A stretch of 64,000 nucleotides of DNA. Source: Pedobacter sp. SYSU D00535 (GTDB lineage Bacteria > Bacteroidota > Bacteroidia > Sphingobacteriales > Sphingobacteriaceae). Shown here in pieces: positions 35,207 to 45,148 of this stretch (its first letter is position 1; each line of letters begins with the position of its first letter). Where the stretch lies: the NCBI RefSeq assembly GCF_017355855.1, contig NZ_JAFEWD010000010.1, positions 147,797 to 211,796 on the forward strand. The letters run 5' to 3'. Both the position numbers and the translations under genes were made by a program. The notes beneath the pieces were generated by a model, which searched no databases, was not told where the DNA came from, and saw only the letters and a list, made by a program, of their open reading frames with translations.

Positions 35207-36543
35207 TGCTAGCACCTCAGGAAAGGAAAATTGTGCTGAAGCTGGCAGCGCTATCAGCAACTTTTATTCTGGCAGCCTGGTTCTTCATCTGGGAACATCC
35301 TGTTTTATCGGCGGCCATGGTAGTGTTGATTTTGTATCAACTGTGGGACATTTTCCGGTTCCAGAAGCGGATTTTCAGAGAAATAGAGCAATTTAGGGAG
35401 GCTGTAAGATTTCGGGATATATCAAGGCATTTTGATGTAAAGAATGCTCCGGCAGAATTGGCTCCTTTACGAGAATCTTTCAATTTAATCAGTGAATTTT
35501 TTAAGGAAGCGACCCGGGAGAAGGAGACCCAATATCAATACCTGCAGCATATCCTCAGCATTATCAGCACAGGCCTTTTGTCCTTTAACCGACAAACGGG
35601 CGAGGTGATTTGGATGAATGAGGCGTTAAGAGATATGTTGAACCTTCCGCATATGAAAAATATCGCGGCGCTCCAAAAAAGGAATGTTTTGATCTTCGAC
35701 GCTGTTGAAAACCTGGAGATAGGGGAGAGTAAACTGTTAAATCTACCTGCAAGAAGTCAAAGCAAGATTCTGATATCGGCTACCGCTTTCCAGGTGGGGC
35801 ATGAACAATATAAATTGCTTAGCTTTCAAAATATTAGCGAAGCTATAGAAGAAACGGAGGCAGATGCATGGTCCCGTCTGTTGAGGGTTATGACGCACGA
35901 AATCATGAATTCCATAGCACCTATTTCCTCGCTGGCAAATACGCTCAGTACTCTGGTTGATGAGTCAGTTCAAAATAGAGAACATCAGCCTTCATATGTT
36001 GAAGACCTAAGAACAGGAATTAATACGATCGGAAAACGTAGCCAGGCACTTTTCAAATTCGCAGATACTTACAGAAACCTAAGCAAGATCAGTACACTTA
36101 ACCTCGAGCGGGTTTACGTGCGTGATCTGTTCGAGAGCCAAAGCAATTTAATGTCTCCCACGCTGGCAGAGAAGGGAATAGAATTAGAAATTATTCTGAA
36201 AGATCCTTCTATTTCACTAGATGTCGACCGGAACCTTCTTGAGCAGGTACTCATAAACCTTCTTGTAAATGCCATTGAAGCAGTCAAGGGCACAGAGTTG
36301 CCCAAAATTATGTTAACTGCGGAACGAGACGGCCAGAGACGATGTGTTGTTCACGTTATTGACAATGGTTGCGGCATCCCATCAGAACTGCTTGATCAAA
36401 TTTTTGTGCCGTTTTTTAGCACTAAGAAGAATGGTTCTGGTGTAGGGCTTAATCTATGCAGGCAAATCATGGCCCTGCATAAAGGCAGTGTAAATGTGAA
36501 GACAATTGAAGGAGCAGGGACGGATTTTACACTAAGCTTTTGA
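35206..36543 (+). CDS. Membrane sensor histidine kinase partnered with the NtrC-type regulator
   Basis: A 445-residue kinase with two N-terminal membrane helices close together (about 10-45), so almost no periplasmic sensor, followed by a HAMP-like and PAS-like segment (HILSIISTGLLSFNRQTGEVIWMNE shows the PAS strands), the HisKA motif MTHEIMNSIAPISSLA and a HATPase domain with LINLLVNAIEAV, DNGCGIP and GSGVGLNLCRQIM. Its start ATG shares one base with the stop of the regulator gene, giving translational coupling. A short outside loop fits sensing of membrane stress or transport state. Confidence 0.94.
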   Translation: MLAPQERKIVLKLAALSATFILAAWFFIWEHPVLSAAMVVLILYQLWDIFRFQKRIFREIEQFREAVRFRDISRHFDVKNAPAELAPLRESFNLISEFFKEATREKETQYQYLQHILSIISTGLLSFNRQTGEVIWMNEALRDMLNLPHMKNIAALQKRNVLIFDAVENLEIGESKLLNLPARSQSKILISATAFQVGHEQYKLLSFQNISEAIEETEADAWSRLLRVMTHEIMNSIAPISSLANTLSTLVDESVQNREHQPSYVEDLRTGINTIGKRSQALFKFADTYRNLSKISTLNLERVYVRDLFESQSNLMSPTLAEKGIELEIILKDPSISLDVDRNLLEQVLINLLVNAIEAVKGTELPKIMLTAERDGQRRCVVHVIDNGCGIPSELLDQIFVPFFSTKKNGSGVGLNLCRQIMALHKGSVNVKTIEGAGTDFTLSF

Positions 36544-36884
36544 GTGCTCGAATTCTTTCGTCCATTAATATCCCTATTTTCCTTACTCTTTATCATGTAT
36601 CCTTATTAAAACCTGGCGAGGAGCTCGTTCCAGCTCTTTTTCAACTTCAATTAAGTATACTCGTATTTCCGCTGCTGGTATTTTGATTTTTTGCAACATC
36701 CGTTACCCTTACAGGCATTTATTTCTCTTGGAGAAGCCCCTAAATCCCTGGTCGCGTAATAAAAAATCCCGCCGATCTGTGCCGTCTTTGTAGCCTTTTG
36801 AAAGTAGTTTAAAGTTTTCGAGTAGTTGAACCGGAACTGCTGTAAATCGTCGTTGTAATTATTTCAGTATATAGGTTAATCTCC
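36544..36884. other. Intergenic stretch without recognised genes
   Basis: Neither strand holds a convincing coding region; it separates the histidine kinase from the receiver-only gene and ends at the promoter box of the latter. Confidence 0.5.
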
Positions 36885-36892
36885 TATCTTTG
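36885..36892 (+). promoter_or_regulatory. Bacteroidota -7 box TATCTTTG
   Basis: An exact TAnnTTTG match 25 bases before the GTG start of the receiver-domain gene, with TTTC at 36862-36865 as a -33-like element at 19-base spacing. This is the clearest promoter in the window. Confidence 0.65.
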
Positions 36893-36917
36893 TGCCCAGA
36901 AAAAGGGGATTTAAAAA

Positions 36918-37274
36918 GTGAAGAGGGTATTTGTGTTTGAGAAAAATCAGGACATTCTTGAGCTGGTGACTCATGTTCTGGAAGAAGAGGGGTATAAAGT
37001 AAAGGGCTTTATTTCAGAAAAGGAATTTATCACCAAAACCATTAACGAGAAACCAGATCTGGTTTTGCTCGATGTTATTCACATCACACCAGAAGGGACG
37101 GAACTTTGCAGAAAACTCAAAGCAGTTGAGATGATAAAGCACATTCCCGTAATTGCCTTGTCCACGCATTTCAGAGCGAGCGAAATAAAAAACATCTGTG
37201 CGGATGATGTTGTTTCTAAGCCGTTCGATATTGATGCATTGCTGGACGTTATTGAGAGTCATTTAGCAGCCTAA
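36918..37274 (+). CDS. Receiver-domain-only response regulator
   Basis: A 118-residue single receiver domain starting at GTG (no upstream ATG in frame). The phospho-acceptor Asp is in LVLLDVIHI, the Thr/Ser switch in IALSTHF and the conserved Lys in VVSKPFD. The N-terminal acidic pair that binds magnesium reads Glu-Lys (VFEKNQD) where DD is usual, so phosphorylation may be weakened. Without an output domain it would act by protein contact. No kinase is adjacent downstream; it is monocistronic with its own promoter. Confidence 0.82.
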   Translation: MKRVFVFEKNQDILELVTHVLEEEGYKVKGFISEKEFITKTINEKPDLVLLDVIHITPEGTELCRKLKAVEMIKHIPVIALSTHFRASEIKNICADDVVSKPFDIDALLDVIESHLAA

Positions 37275-37359
37275 GCTTATCAGCACACGCTCGGCGGACA
37301 AGCAATCATTGCACTTTATTCCGGATACTTGCTTGTTACCTGCATGCGCTTGCAATCAT

Positions 37360-37467
37360 CTAAAAATGTCCCTCATACACGGAAAGAAGTATTTCCAGCT
37401 TCTTTTTAATCTCATGCGGTAAATTTGGCTTTTCCAGAAACCTGAGTTGGAGCCGGGCACTAATCAT
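37360..37467 (-). pseudogene. Possible C-terminal scrap of a receiver domain
   Basis: A 35-residue reading frame ending LRFLEKPNLPHEIKKKLEILL resembles the end of a response-regulator receiver (FLxKP followed by a basic last helix). There is nothing upstream of it to complete the domain. The rest of the gap 37275-37639 shows no other feature. Confidence 0.3.
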
Positions 37468-37639
37468 TAGTTGGGAAGTCACCAGTTTACTCTCAAGACA
37501 ACAGGGCCTCTTCGATAGTTTAGCTTATTGTCAGTAAGGGTAGAAATACCGGTAGGAAGTATAACTACGGGAGCGAAATTCGGTTTTATTTTGTGAAACA
37601 AAGCCCCGGCTGAAAGGTTCAACTTGGAAGTCTTCTACC

Positions 37640-38503
37640 ATGCAAGAACAACCAGTGAACGAGTGCCCTGCGCCTAATGGAATATTAGTCATCGTGGGAG
37701 GGAAAGAGAACAAAGGTGAGAAACCAACGAAGGAGATTCAAAAGAAAAATTCAGAGCCACTGGAAATTTTGAATTCTTTTTTGGAAGTCATCGGCAAAGA
37801 AAATCCTGCAATTGGGGTGGTAACTACAGCGAGTAGCCAGCCAGCAGAAATGTTTGAGGATTATCAAAAAGCTTTTGCGCTGGCCAATGTCGAGAATGTT
37901 CGACATATCCATCATGAGAACAGGGACGAGGTTTTGAACGATGACAACTCCTGGATTAGGGAACTTGACGCCGTGTTTTTTAGTGGTGGCAATCAGTTGA
38001 AGCTTACCTCGTTTTATGGCGGTACTAACGCCTTACTAAACTTAAAGCAGCGCTATATCAATGATGGATTGGTTATTGGTGGTACCAGTGCGGGAGCTAT
38101 GGCCATGTCTACCCCGATGATCTATGCAGGTAATCAACAGGTACAGCAGATTACGGGAGAAATAAAGGTGACCACCGGACTTGAATTTCTGAAGGATGTT
38201 TGTGTGGATACGCACTTTGTTGATCGGGGGCGGGTAGTCCGCATGGCCCAGGTGATTGCTACCAATCCAACCTGTATTGGTATAGGAATAGAAGAGGATA
38301 CGGCAATTATCGTACGAAACGGAATAGAAGCCGAAGTTGCAGGAAGTGGAATAGTGATTATGATTGAAGGCCATAACATCAGAGAAAGTAATGTTCTTGA
38401 TTTTGGTTTGAAGGGCGCCATCTCCATTAGAAACCTTTCCACACATCTGTTATCCAAAGGCGATAAGTTCATTATCCCGCAAAATAATCCCCCTCATATT
38501 TAA
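37640..38503 (+). CDS. cphB: Cyanophycinase (peptidase family S51), copy 1
   Basis: Splits cyanophycin (multi-arginyl-polyaspartate) to beta-Asp-Arg dipeptides. At 287 residues it has the S51 motifs: NGILVIVGGKENKGE near the start, FFSGGNQLKLTS, the nucleophile elbow GTSAGAM, and VDTHFVDRGRVVRMAQ with the catalytic His. Clustered with a GNAT gene and cyanophycin synthetase in the same direction. A close paralogue is at 50870-51739; both end in QNNPPHI. No signal peptide, so cytoplasmic turnover of stored polymer is expected. Confidence 0.93.
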   Translation: MQEQPVNECPAPNGILVIVGGKENKGEKPTKEIQKKNSEPLEILNSFLEVIGKENPAIGVVTTASSQPAEMFEDYQKAFALANVENVRHIHHENRDEVLNDDNSWIRELDAVFFSGGNQLKLTSFYGGTNALLNLKQRYINDGLVIGGTSAGAMAMSTPMIYAGNQQVQQITGEIKVTTGLEFLKDVCVDTHFVDRGRVVRMAQVIATNPTCIGIGIEEDTAIIVRNGIEAEVAGSGIVIMIEGHNIRESNVLDFGLKGAISIRNLSTHLLSKGDKFIIPQNNPPHI

Positions 38504-38537
38504 ATGCAAGGCGCAAGCAGCCAACAAGCTTCTACCT

Positions 38538-39071
38538 ATGATTAAGTTAGAATATTTTACACCTGATGATTTCCAGTCGCTAATTAATTGGATCGATAAC
38601 GAAGACTTACTGATAAACTGGGCCGGATCTCAATTTCGCTTCCCGCTCACCACAGAAAAGCTGGACTGGTATTTAAAGGATGCCAATAATTTCGAAGAAT
38701 CCGGTACCCTGATCTACAAGGCGGTAGATTCAGAGACTAATGAGGTAATCGGCCATATTTCCCTCACGGCTATCAACCGGTCAAATCGATCCGCGCGCAT
38801 TACCAGAGTGCTGGTGGGCAATGGAGCGCAACGAGGTAAAGGAATAGGCGAGCAGATCATGAAAGCGATGATGCGAATCGGATTTGAAGATATCAAGCTG
38901 CATCGCATGAGTCTGGGAGTATACACCTTTAATGAAGGCGGGATAAGATGCTATAAGAAGTGCGGCTTCAATACCGACGGTATTCTGCGGGATATTAAGA
39001 GACATGGTGATAGCTACTGGAGTATGGTGGAAATGAGCATTCTGGAAGATGAGTGGAGAGCGATGAATTAA
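38538..39071 (+). CDS. GNAT-family acetyltransferase (RimJ/RimL-like)
   Basis: A 177-residue acetyltransferase. The acetyl-CoA loop is visible as VLVGNGAQRGKGIGEQIM (R/Q-x-x-G-x-G/A), preceded by the IGHISLTAINRSNRSARI strands and followed by NEGGIRCYKKCGFNTDG, as in RimJ/RimL relatives. It lies 34 bases after the cyanophycinase gene and before the synthetase, so it may act on products of cyanophycin breakdown or simply share the transcript. Substrate unknown. Confidence 0.88.
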   Translation: MIKLEYFTPDDFQSLINWIDNEDLLINWAGSQFRFPLTTEKLDWYLKDANNFEESGTLIYKAVDSETNEVIGHISLTAINRSNRSARITRVLVGNGAQRGKGIGEQIMKAMMRIGFEDIKLHRMSLGVYTFNEGGIRCYKKCGFNTDGILRDIKRHGDSYWSMVEMSILEDEWRAMN

Positions 39072-39455
39072 ACTTTTGATGCCTACCGATTCCTTAACTA
39101 TCCAACTGGTATACCTTTTTGGGAGAAGCGGTACGTATATAAAGAGCATTTAAGCCGATGATAAACACGTAGATAACGCCTCAATTCACCGTAGTTATCG
39201 CGCAAACCTATGGCAAGCAGATCGGTTCTTTATCTGAAGTGCCTGAGGTACTATACAAGCCCCCACTGTTACACGATGCCGCGGTGGGGATACATCCAAA
39301 TTAAGGATACATTTAAGGATCTATAGTACTTAAACAGGCATCACAAACGGAGTTTACAGCTGACCAAGTTAAAGCAGACAGTATCACCATTAGTTAAAGG
39401 CAGTATTGTTGCCACATTATCAACAAGGCCGCAAAAAGGTATAATCAGGTATTTA
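39072..39455. other. 384-bp gap before cyanophycin synthetase
   Basis: No gene recognised. It should contain the promoter of cphA; no exact TAnnTTTG box was found. Confidence 0.4.
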
Positions 39456-42044
39456 ATGGAAATTTTACAGACAAGAGTAATGCGCGGTCCAAACTACTGG
39501 TCGGCAAAAGATCATCAATTGATAGTTCTTAAGGTAAGGATTGATGAAGCAGATTCCAGGCTTGGAGACAGCCTTGAGCTGTTGAAAGATAAGTTAAGTG
39601 AACAGCAGTTGACGCTGGAGGTGGACGATCAGAGCACGACAGCGGCTGAGCTTATCGGGCGGGTGGCCGTTGCTTTGCAAGCCCGGGCAGGTATGAATTG
39701 CAGGTTTGTAGAAGCAACTCCTGCTGAAGAATCGGGCACCTTTTATGTGTTATTTACCTATACCATTGAGTCTATGGGTCGGTATGCGGCAGAAGTGGCC
39801 GTAAACACACTAAACACAGTTTTAACAGGAACGCTGGAGGATCTGGAAAGTGATGTTCGGGAGCTGGCAAGACTGAGCCGCCGGGAAGCCCTTGGACCAA
39901 GTACACGGGCCTTGGTAGAAGAAGCTTTGCGACATAATATCCCGGTTAAACAGTTGGATAAAAGTGCTTTGATTATGTTGGGATACGGGCGCAATCAACG
40001 CATCATCACCGCTGCCGTCGCCAGCACTACCAGTGCAATAGCCGTGGAAGTGGTGAGGGATAAGGAAATCACCAAGCAGCTGCTGGCGGAGGGCCGAATT
40101 CCAACACCCCGGGGTAGCTTGGTGGCAAGTGTAGCCGAACTGGAGGATGCGGTTTCCGAATTGGAGTTTCCAGTCGTAGTTAAGCCACTCAATGGTAATC
40201 ACGGGCGGGGCATCACCACGAACATACAGACCTTGGAGGACGCGATTGCAGCCTTCCATCTGGCTCAGAAAATTTCGAGATATGTCATTGTGGAAAGGCA
40301 CATCAACGGCTACGACTTTCGCTTTCTGGTGATTAATTACAAGTTGGTGGCTGTAGCGAAACGGACTCCTGCCTCAGTAACGGGAGATGGAACCTCGACC
40401 ATCAGTGAACTGATCAATGAGAGTAATAAAGATCCACGGCGTGGGATCGGCCATGAGAATGTCTTGACAGAGATCACTGTCGACGACAATACTCGCCAGA
40501 TTTTAGCCGAAAACCAACTGAGTTTAGATGATGTTCTGCCGGCTGGCCAGACCCTATATTTAAAGTATACCGCTAACCTTTCCTCCGGAGGGACAGCAGA
40601 TGATGTAACGGATCAGGTACATATTCAGAATGTAAGAATGGCCGAACGAATAGCACGCTTGATGAATCTGGATATCTGCGGTATCGACATCATGACGGAA
40701 GATGTGGCGATTCCCATTACCAATCGTAACGGAGCGGTCCTTGAAGTAAATGCAGGACCGGGGCTTCGTATGCACATTGCACCATCGAACGGGCAGCCCA
40801 GGAACGTTGCAGCGCCCATCATCGAAATGTTGTATCCGGCGCCTGCGTCATCCCGCATTCCCCTGGTGGCCATTACCGGAACGAACGGAAAAACTACGAC
40901 CACTAGGCTCATCGCACATTTAGCGAAACAAGCGGGGCACTGCGTCGGATTTACCACCACTGATGGCGTATTTGTTAACGACCAGGCAATCGAGCAGGGA
41001 GACTGCAGCGGTCCTGCAAGTTCCGCGCTGGTATTAAGAGATCCGCTGGTGAATTTCGCTGTATTGGAATGTGCACGTGGCGGGATCTTGCGTTCGGGGC
41101 TGGGCTTTGACCAATGCAGCACTAGTATCGTTACCAATATTTCAGAGGACCATCTGGGACTGAACGGCATCCACACGATAGAGGATCTTGCCCGAGTAAA
41201 AGCAGTGGTGCCGAAAAGCACGTCCAGCACCGGATACGCCATATTGAACGCTGATGACGATCTGGTGTACAACATGAAAGAGGGGCTGGAGTGCAACGTC
41301 GCTTTATTCAGCATGAATGGGGATAACCCACGGGTGCAGGAACAGCTCCGTAAGGGCGGTATGGCGGCCGTGGTGGACAACGGCTATTTTTGCATCTGCC
41401 AAGGCGACCTGGTGCGTCAGGTTCTGCCGGTAGCCGAGGTGCCGCTTACATTCGGCGGCACAGCGGAAAGTATGGTTAAAAATGTGCTACCCTCCATGCT
41501 CGCCGCCTATATTGAAGGTATTTCGATAGCTAAAATCCAGGCCGGACTGAAGGACTTCAAGCCCTCGCCACAAAATACCCCGGGAAGGATGAACCTTTTT
41601 GAATTCAGGAATTTTAATCTGATGGTGGATTATGCACATAATGAGGCCGGCTACCAGGAACTGAAAAAGTACGCCAACGGGGTAACGGCCAGCGTTAAAA
41701 CTGGCGTTCTTGCCGTTGCCGGCGACAGACGGGAACAGGATATTATAAAGCTGGGAAACCTGGCGGCTGATATTTTCGACAATTTAATTATCAAACACGA
41801 TAAAGATGGCAGAGGCAGGACGCCGGAACAGCTTACCGATCTCATGCTACGAGGAGTGCGTGAAGTAAAACCGGATATGCCAGTATCCGTCATCTCTGAT
41901 GAACGGGAAGCGGTTCAGTACGCTATAGAGAATGCACCGAAAGACGCCTGGATATTCGTCAATACGGATGAGGTACAGGAAACCCTGCATTTTATTTCCG
42001 AGACGCAACAGAAGGATCGGGAGCTTGCGAATTGTAATCTGTAA
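39456..42044 (+). CDS. cphA: Cyanophycin synthetase
   Basis: An 862-residue enzyme that polymerises Asp and Arg using ATP. The N-terminal domain (1-160, MEILQTRVMRGPNYWSAKDH) is the cyanophycin-specific scaffold. The ATP-grasp domain (about 215-470) has FPVVVKPLNGNHGRGITTN and EVNAGPGLRMH. The C-terminal Mur-ligase-like domain (about 475-860) has the P-loop GTNGKTTTTRL, TNISEDHLGLNG and VDYAHNEAGYQ. Length and order match CphA1-type synthetases. Together with two cyanophycinases it shows that this bacterium stores nitrogen as cyanophycin. The isoaspartyl dipeptidase gene often found nearby is not in the window. Confidence 0.96.
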   Translation: MEILQTRVMRGPNYWSAKDHQLIVLKVRIDEADSRLGDSLELLKDKLSEQQLTLEVDDQSTTAAELIGRVAVALQARAGMNCRFVEATPAEESGTFYVLFTYTIESMGRYAAEVAVNTLNTVLTGTLEDLESDVRELARLSRREALGPSTRALVEEALRHNIPVKQLDKSALIMLGYGRNQRIITAAVASTTSAIAVEVVRDKEITKQLLAEGRIPTPRGSLVASVAELEDAVSELEFPVVVKPLNGNHGRGITTNIQTLEDAIAAFHLAQKISRYVIVERHINGYDFRFLVINYKLVAVAKRTPASVTGDGTSTISELINESNKDPRRGIGHENVLTEITVDDNTRQILAENQLSLDDVLPAGQTLYLKYTANLSSGGTADDVTDQVHIQNVRMAERIARLMNLDICGIDIMTEDVAIPITNRNGAVLEVNAGPGLRMHIAPSNGQPRNVAAPIIEMLYPAPASSRIPLVAITGTNGKTTTTRLIAHLAKQAGHCVGFTTTDGVFVNDQAIEQGDCSGPASSALVLRDPLVNFAVLECARGGILRSGLGFDQCSTSIVTNISEDHLGLNGIHTIEDLARVKAVVPKSTSSTGYAILNADDDLVYNMKEGLECNVALFSMNGDNPRVQEQLRKGGMAAVVDNGYFCICQGDLVRQVLPVAEVPLTFGGTAESMVKNVLPSMLAAYIEGISIAKIQAGLKDFKPSPQNTPGRMNLFEFRNFNLMVDYAHNEAGYQELKKYANGVTASVKTGVLAVAGDRREQDIIKLGNLAADIFDNLIIKHDKDGRGRTPEQLTDLMLRGVREVKPDMPVSVISDEREAVQYAIENAPKDAWIFVNTDEVQETLHFISETQQKDRELANCNL

Positions 42045-42146
42045 TGAGCAGACCAGCGGGAGGAGGAGCTATTGGGTTGGCATTTTAATAGATTTTTTAT
42101 TTATTGGCCAACGACTGAAGAGTAAAGTGACAGCACTAAATAGAAA

Positions 42147-42887
42147 ATGGCAAGAATATTTATCACTGGTGCAGCAGATGGCCTGGGACAACTAGCTGCG
42201 AAGGCACTGATTACACAGGGACATCAGGTTGTTCTTCACGCACGTGCCGACCAGCGGGCAAAAGAGGCTTTGGATAAGGTGCCAGGCGCCGAGGCTGTTC
42301 TCACAGGCGACCTTGCCAGCATAACTGAAACCATACGGTTAGCTGGGAAAGTAAATGCATTAGGCAAGTTTGATGCGGTTATTCACAACGCGGGGGTGTA
42401 TCATGCTTCCGGAGAAGAGTTGTTGGCTGTCAATACCTTAGCTCCTTACATCCTAACTTGTTTGATAGAGAAACCGGGACGGCTGATCTACCTGAGCTCC
42501 GGGATGCACGAAGGGGGGCGGTCGAAGCTTGACAGATTTAAAACCGGTGTTAGCGGGATCAACTACTCCGATACCAAGCTGCACGTGCTGATGCTTTGCC
42601 AGGCAGTCGCCCGAAAATGGACAGACGTCTACGCCAATACGCTTAATCCCGGCTGGGTGCCTACAAAGATGGGCGGACCTGGTGCTCCTGATAGTTTCGA
42701 GGATGGCTACGAGACGCAGGTGTGGCTCGCAGTAAGTGATGACGAAAGGGCAAAAGTAAGTGGCTGTTTTTTCTACCATAAGAAAGAGACCCATTCTAAT
42801 CCCGAAGCCGATAATGTACCGTTGCAGGAGGACTTTTTAGCGCTGTGCGAAGAACTGACGGGCGTCCAGTTCCCCTATAAAAGCTAA
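42147..42887 (+). CDS. SDR-family oxidoreductase
   Basis: A 246-residue short-chain dehydrogenase with the NAD(P) motif ITGAADGLG at residues 6-14, the structural NAG in VIHNAGVYH, Ser in IYLSSGMHEG and the Tyr-x-x-x-Lys pair in INYSDTKLH. C-terminal LNPGWVPTKMGGPGAP is the usual P-G motif. The pair order is classical SDR. Not clearly tied to cyanophycin; next gene is an aldo-keto reductase 127 bases away. Substrate unknown. Confidence 0.9.
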   Translation: MARIFITGAADGLGQLAAKALITQGHQVVLHARADQRAKEALDKVPGAEAVLTGDLASITETIRLAGKVNALGKFDAVIHNAGVYHASGEELLAVNTLAPYILTCLIEKPGRLIYLSSGMHEGGRSKLDRFKTGVSGINYSDTKLHVLMLCQAVARKWTDVYANTLNPGWVPTKMGGPGAPDSFEDGYETQVWLAVSDDERAKVSGCFFYHKKETHSNPEADNVPLQEDFLALCEELTGVQFPYKS

Positions 42888-43014
42888 AAGCCTTGCCACA
42901 TACTGCTAATGCCACACTCCGAATCAAACGGGTTATATTTTCTCGTAGCTCTTGTGATATCAATAACATTCCTGCATTTTCGTATACGCTTCGACATCGG
43001 GCGCACTACCGAAA

Positions 43015-44004
43015 ATGACTTATCAGGCATCAAACACTCGTTACCAGGGGATGGAGTACCGCCGCTGCGGTAACTCGGGCATTAAGCTTTCAGCTTTTTC
43101 AATTGGTTTATGGCATAACTTCGGTTATGTGAACAACTTCGAAAACAGTCGCAACCTACTCAAAACCGCTTTCGATAACGGCATCACTCATTTCGATCTG
43201 GCAAACAATTATGGACCTCCCTATGGATCTGCGGAAGCTAATTTCGGGAGGATCTTAGATCTTGATTTTCGCTCCTACCGCGACGAGCTGATCATTTCTA
43301 CTAAAGCAGGATATGATATGTGGGAGGGACCTTACGGCAATTGGGGATCGAAAAAATACCTGGTTTCCAGCTTAGACCAGAGCCTTAAGCGGATGAAGCT
43401 GGACTATGTGGATATCTTCTATCACCACAGGCCCGATCCCGAAACTCCGCTCGAAGAAACCATGGCAGCATTGGATCTCATCGTGCGCCAGGGCAAAGCG
43501 CTCTATATTGGGCTTTCCAACTACCAAGTAGCCGAAGCGGAACAGGCTTTTAATATCTTGAAACGCCTTGGCACTCCCTGCCTTATTCATCAGCCGAAGT
43601 ACTCCATGTTCGAACGCTGGGTGGAGGGCGGCCTCTTAGATTTGCTGGAGCGAGAAGGAGTAGGCTGTATTCCCTTTTCACCCTTAGCGCAGGGTCTGCT
43701 GACCGATAAATACTTACACGGAATTCCGGAGGACTCCCGGGTGGCTACGAGCGGTAAGTTTTTGAATGAAAGCCACCTCACGCCGGATAAACTAGAGAAG
43801 GTAGTGAAGTTGAACGACCTGGCTCAGCAAAGAGGACAAAAGCTGGCGCATATGGCCCTAGCCTGGTTGCTGCGCGATAAACGGGTGACTTCTGTACTCA
43901 TTGGTTCCAGTAAACCTGAACAGATAGTCGATTCTATCGCTGCTTTGCAAAATACCAGTTTCAGCGAGGAGGAATTGACGAAAATCAACGCAATAGTAAG
44001 TTAG
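43015..44004 (+). CDS. Aldo-keto reductase, YghZ-type (L-glyceraldehyde 3-phosphate reductase-like)
   Basis: A 329-residue NADPH-dependent reductase of the AKR14 (YghZ/Gpr) group. Motifs: SAFSIGLWHNFG, FDLANNYGPPYGSAE (catalytic Asp and Tyr), STKAGYDMWEGPYGNWGSKKYL (Lys), FYHHRPDPETPLEET (His) and the cofactor tail SVLIGSSKPEQI. The GPYG and W-G-S-x-K pieces are typical of YghZ, which detoxifies L-glyceraldehyde 3-phosphate and methylglyoxal. The nucleotidyltransferase gene follows after 79 bases or less. Confidence 0.9.
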   Translation: MTYQASNTRYQGMEYRRCGNSGIKLSAFSIGLWHNFGYVNNFENSRNLLKTAFDNGITHFDLANNYGPPYGSAEANFGRILDLDFRSYRDELIISTKAGYDMWEGPYGNWGSKKYLVSSLDQSLKRMKLDYVDIFYHHRPDPETPLEETMAALDLIVRQGKALYIGLSNYQVAEAEQAFNILKRLGTPCLIHQPKYSMFERWVEGGLLDLLEREGVGCIPFSPLAQGLLTDKYLHGIPEDSRVATSGKFLNESHLTPDKLEKVVKLNDLAQQRGQKLAHMALAWLLRDKRVTSVLIGSSKPEQIVDSIAALQNTSFSEEELTKINAIVS

Positions 44005-44083
44005 GGTGGCGTCCCTGAAAGCACATCCTTTTGTGAGGATCGGGGAGCAATTTAAGCTCAGAGCCTTAAACAAAGTAGGACAG

Positions 44084-44860
44084 ATGACAGCTCAAAAAGA
44101 CTTTGCAGAAAAGACAGTTCAACTATTAGAGGATAACGAAAATGTAGTTGGTCTGGCCGTTGCTGGTTCCTGGCTTACGAATGAGTTGGATGAATACGCT
44201 GATCTTGACCTGATCCTGGTTACTCAAGAGAAAATAGGCGGTGACAAAAACAAGATGTTGGAATTCGCTCGCAGGCTACCGAACTTTCTTTCTGGTTTCA
44301 CCGGTGAACATGTGGGAGAACCGCGCGTATTAATTTGCCTCTACGACAATCCCCTGCTTCATGTCGACATCAAGTTTGTGACGCTGGAGGAATTTGGACA
44401 GCGCATCGAGACACCTGTCATTCTGCTGGACAGGGGAGGGAAATTGCAACAGGTATTGGAGCAAACGGAAGCGAAATTTCCTTATCCTGATTACCAATGG
44501 ATCGAAGACCGTTTCTGGACCTGGGTTCATTATGCTTTGCTTAAAATTGGACGGGGAGAATATCTCGAAACTTTTGATTTCTTTTCCTTCCTGCGAATGA
44601 CGGTATTTGGACCGTTGCTGCACATTAAAAACGGGAACCTGCCAAGAGGGGTGCGCAAAGTGGAAGTACAACTGCCGGCAGAAGATCTGGAGCAATTGAA
44701 AACATCCATTCCGAACTACTCAAGAGCTTCATTGATGGAAAGCCTGGAAAATTCAGTAGCACTTTACCGGCAACTAAGGAGTGAGCTATTCCCGGGCAAC
44801 CTGGTACGGCAAGCTGCCGCGGAAGCAAAAGTTATGGCTTACTTTGCCCAGCTTCGATAG
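44084..44860 (+). CDS. Nucleotidyltransferase-fold protein
   Basis: A 258-residue protein starting at ATG 44084 (a GTG at 44006 would add 26 residues of poor quality). It has the minimal nucleotidyltransferase signature AVAGSWLTNELDEYADLDLIL: a G-S helix start followed by D-x-D, and a third acidic residue in LHVDIKFV. Related proteins are often mislabelled as oxalate/formate antiporters but have no membrane helices. C-terminal half is helical. Possible substrates: an aminoglycoside-like or tRNA-like nucleotidyl acceptor; not determinable. Confidence 0.75.
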   Translation: MTAQKDFAEKTVQLLEDNENVVGLAVAGSWLTNELDEYADLDLILVTQEKIGGDKNKMLEFARRLPNFLSGFTGEHVGEPRVLICLYDNPLLHVDIKFVTLEEFGQRIETPVILLDRGGKLQQVLEQTEAKFPYPDYQWIEDRFWTWVHYALLKIGRGEYLETFDFFSFLRMTVFGPLLHIKNGNLPRGVRKVEVQLPAEDLEQLKTSIPNYSRASLMESLENSVALYRQLRSELFPGNLVRQAAAEAKVMAYFAQLR

Positions 44861-45148
44861 GGCTTGGGAAATGCCAGGATATTAGGGACAAATGCCTTTC
44901 AAAGCAATCGTCCTTCCCAACCTAAACGCTCAGCCCTTTTTTTAAACATCTGTGCTATTATTATCATCAATTTTATCAGGTACAACACGTTTTCATCTTG
45001 ATTTTTGTCATCAGGTCGATGTTCTTCAGCTGTCTCGACCACGGATTTCGAAAAGGGAACAAGGAGGCAGCTGGTGTCACTGCCCTTGCGAGTATCAATT
45101 AGAAGAAAATACAGCCGACCAATGAACAGACTCATTGCGAAAAGGAAT

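Noticed and set aside
40625..41380. 251-codon antisense ORF inside cyanophycin synthetase
   Set aside because: The sense strand has all CphA motifs; the antisense frame is a codon-bias shadow with low-complexity Ser/Arg/Pro content. The same applies to long antisense frames in the GH130, TPP-enzyme and GH13 genes.
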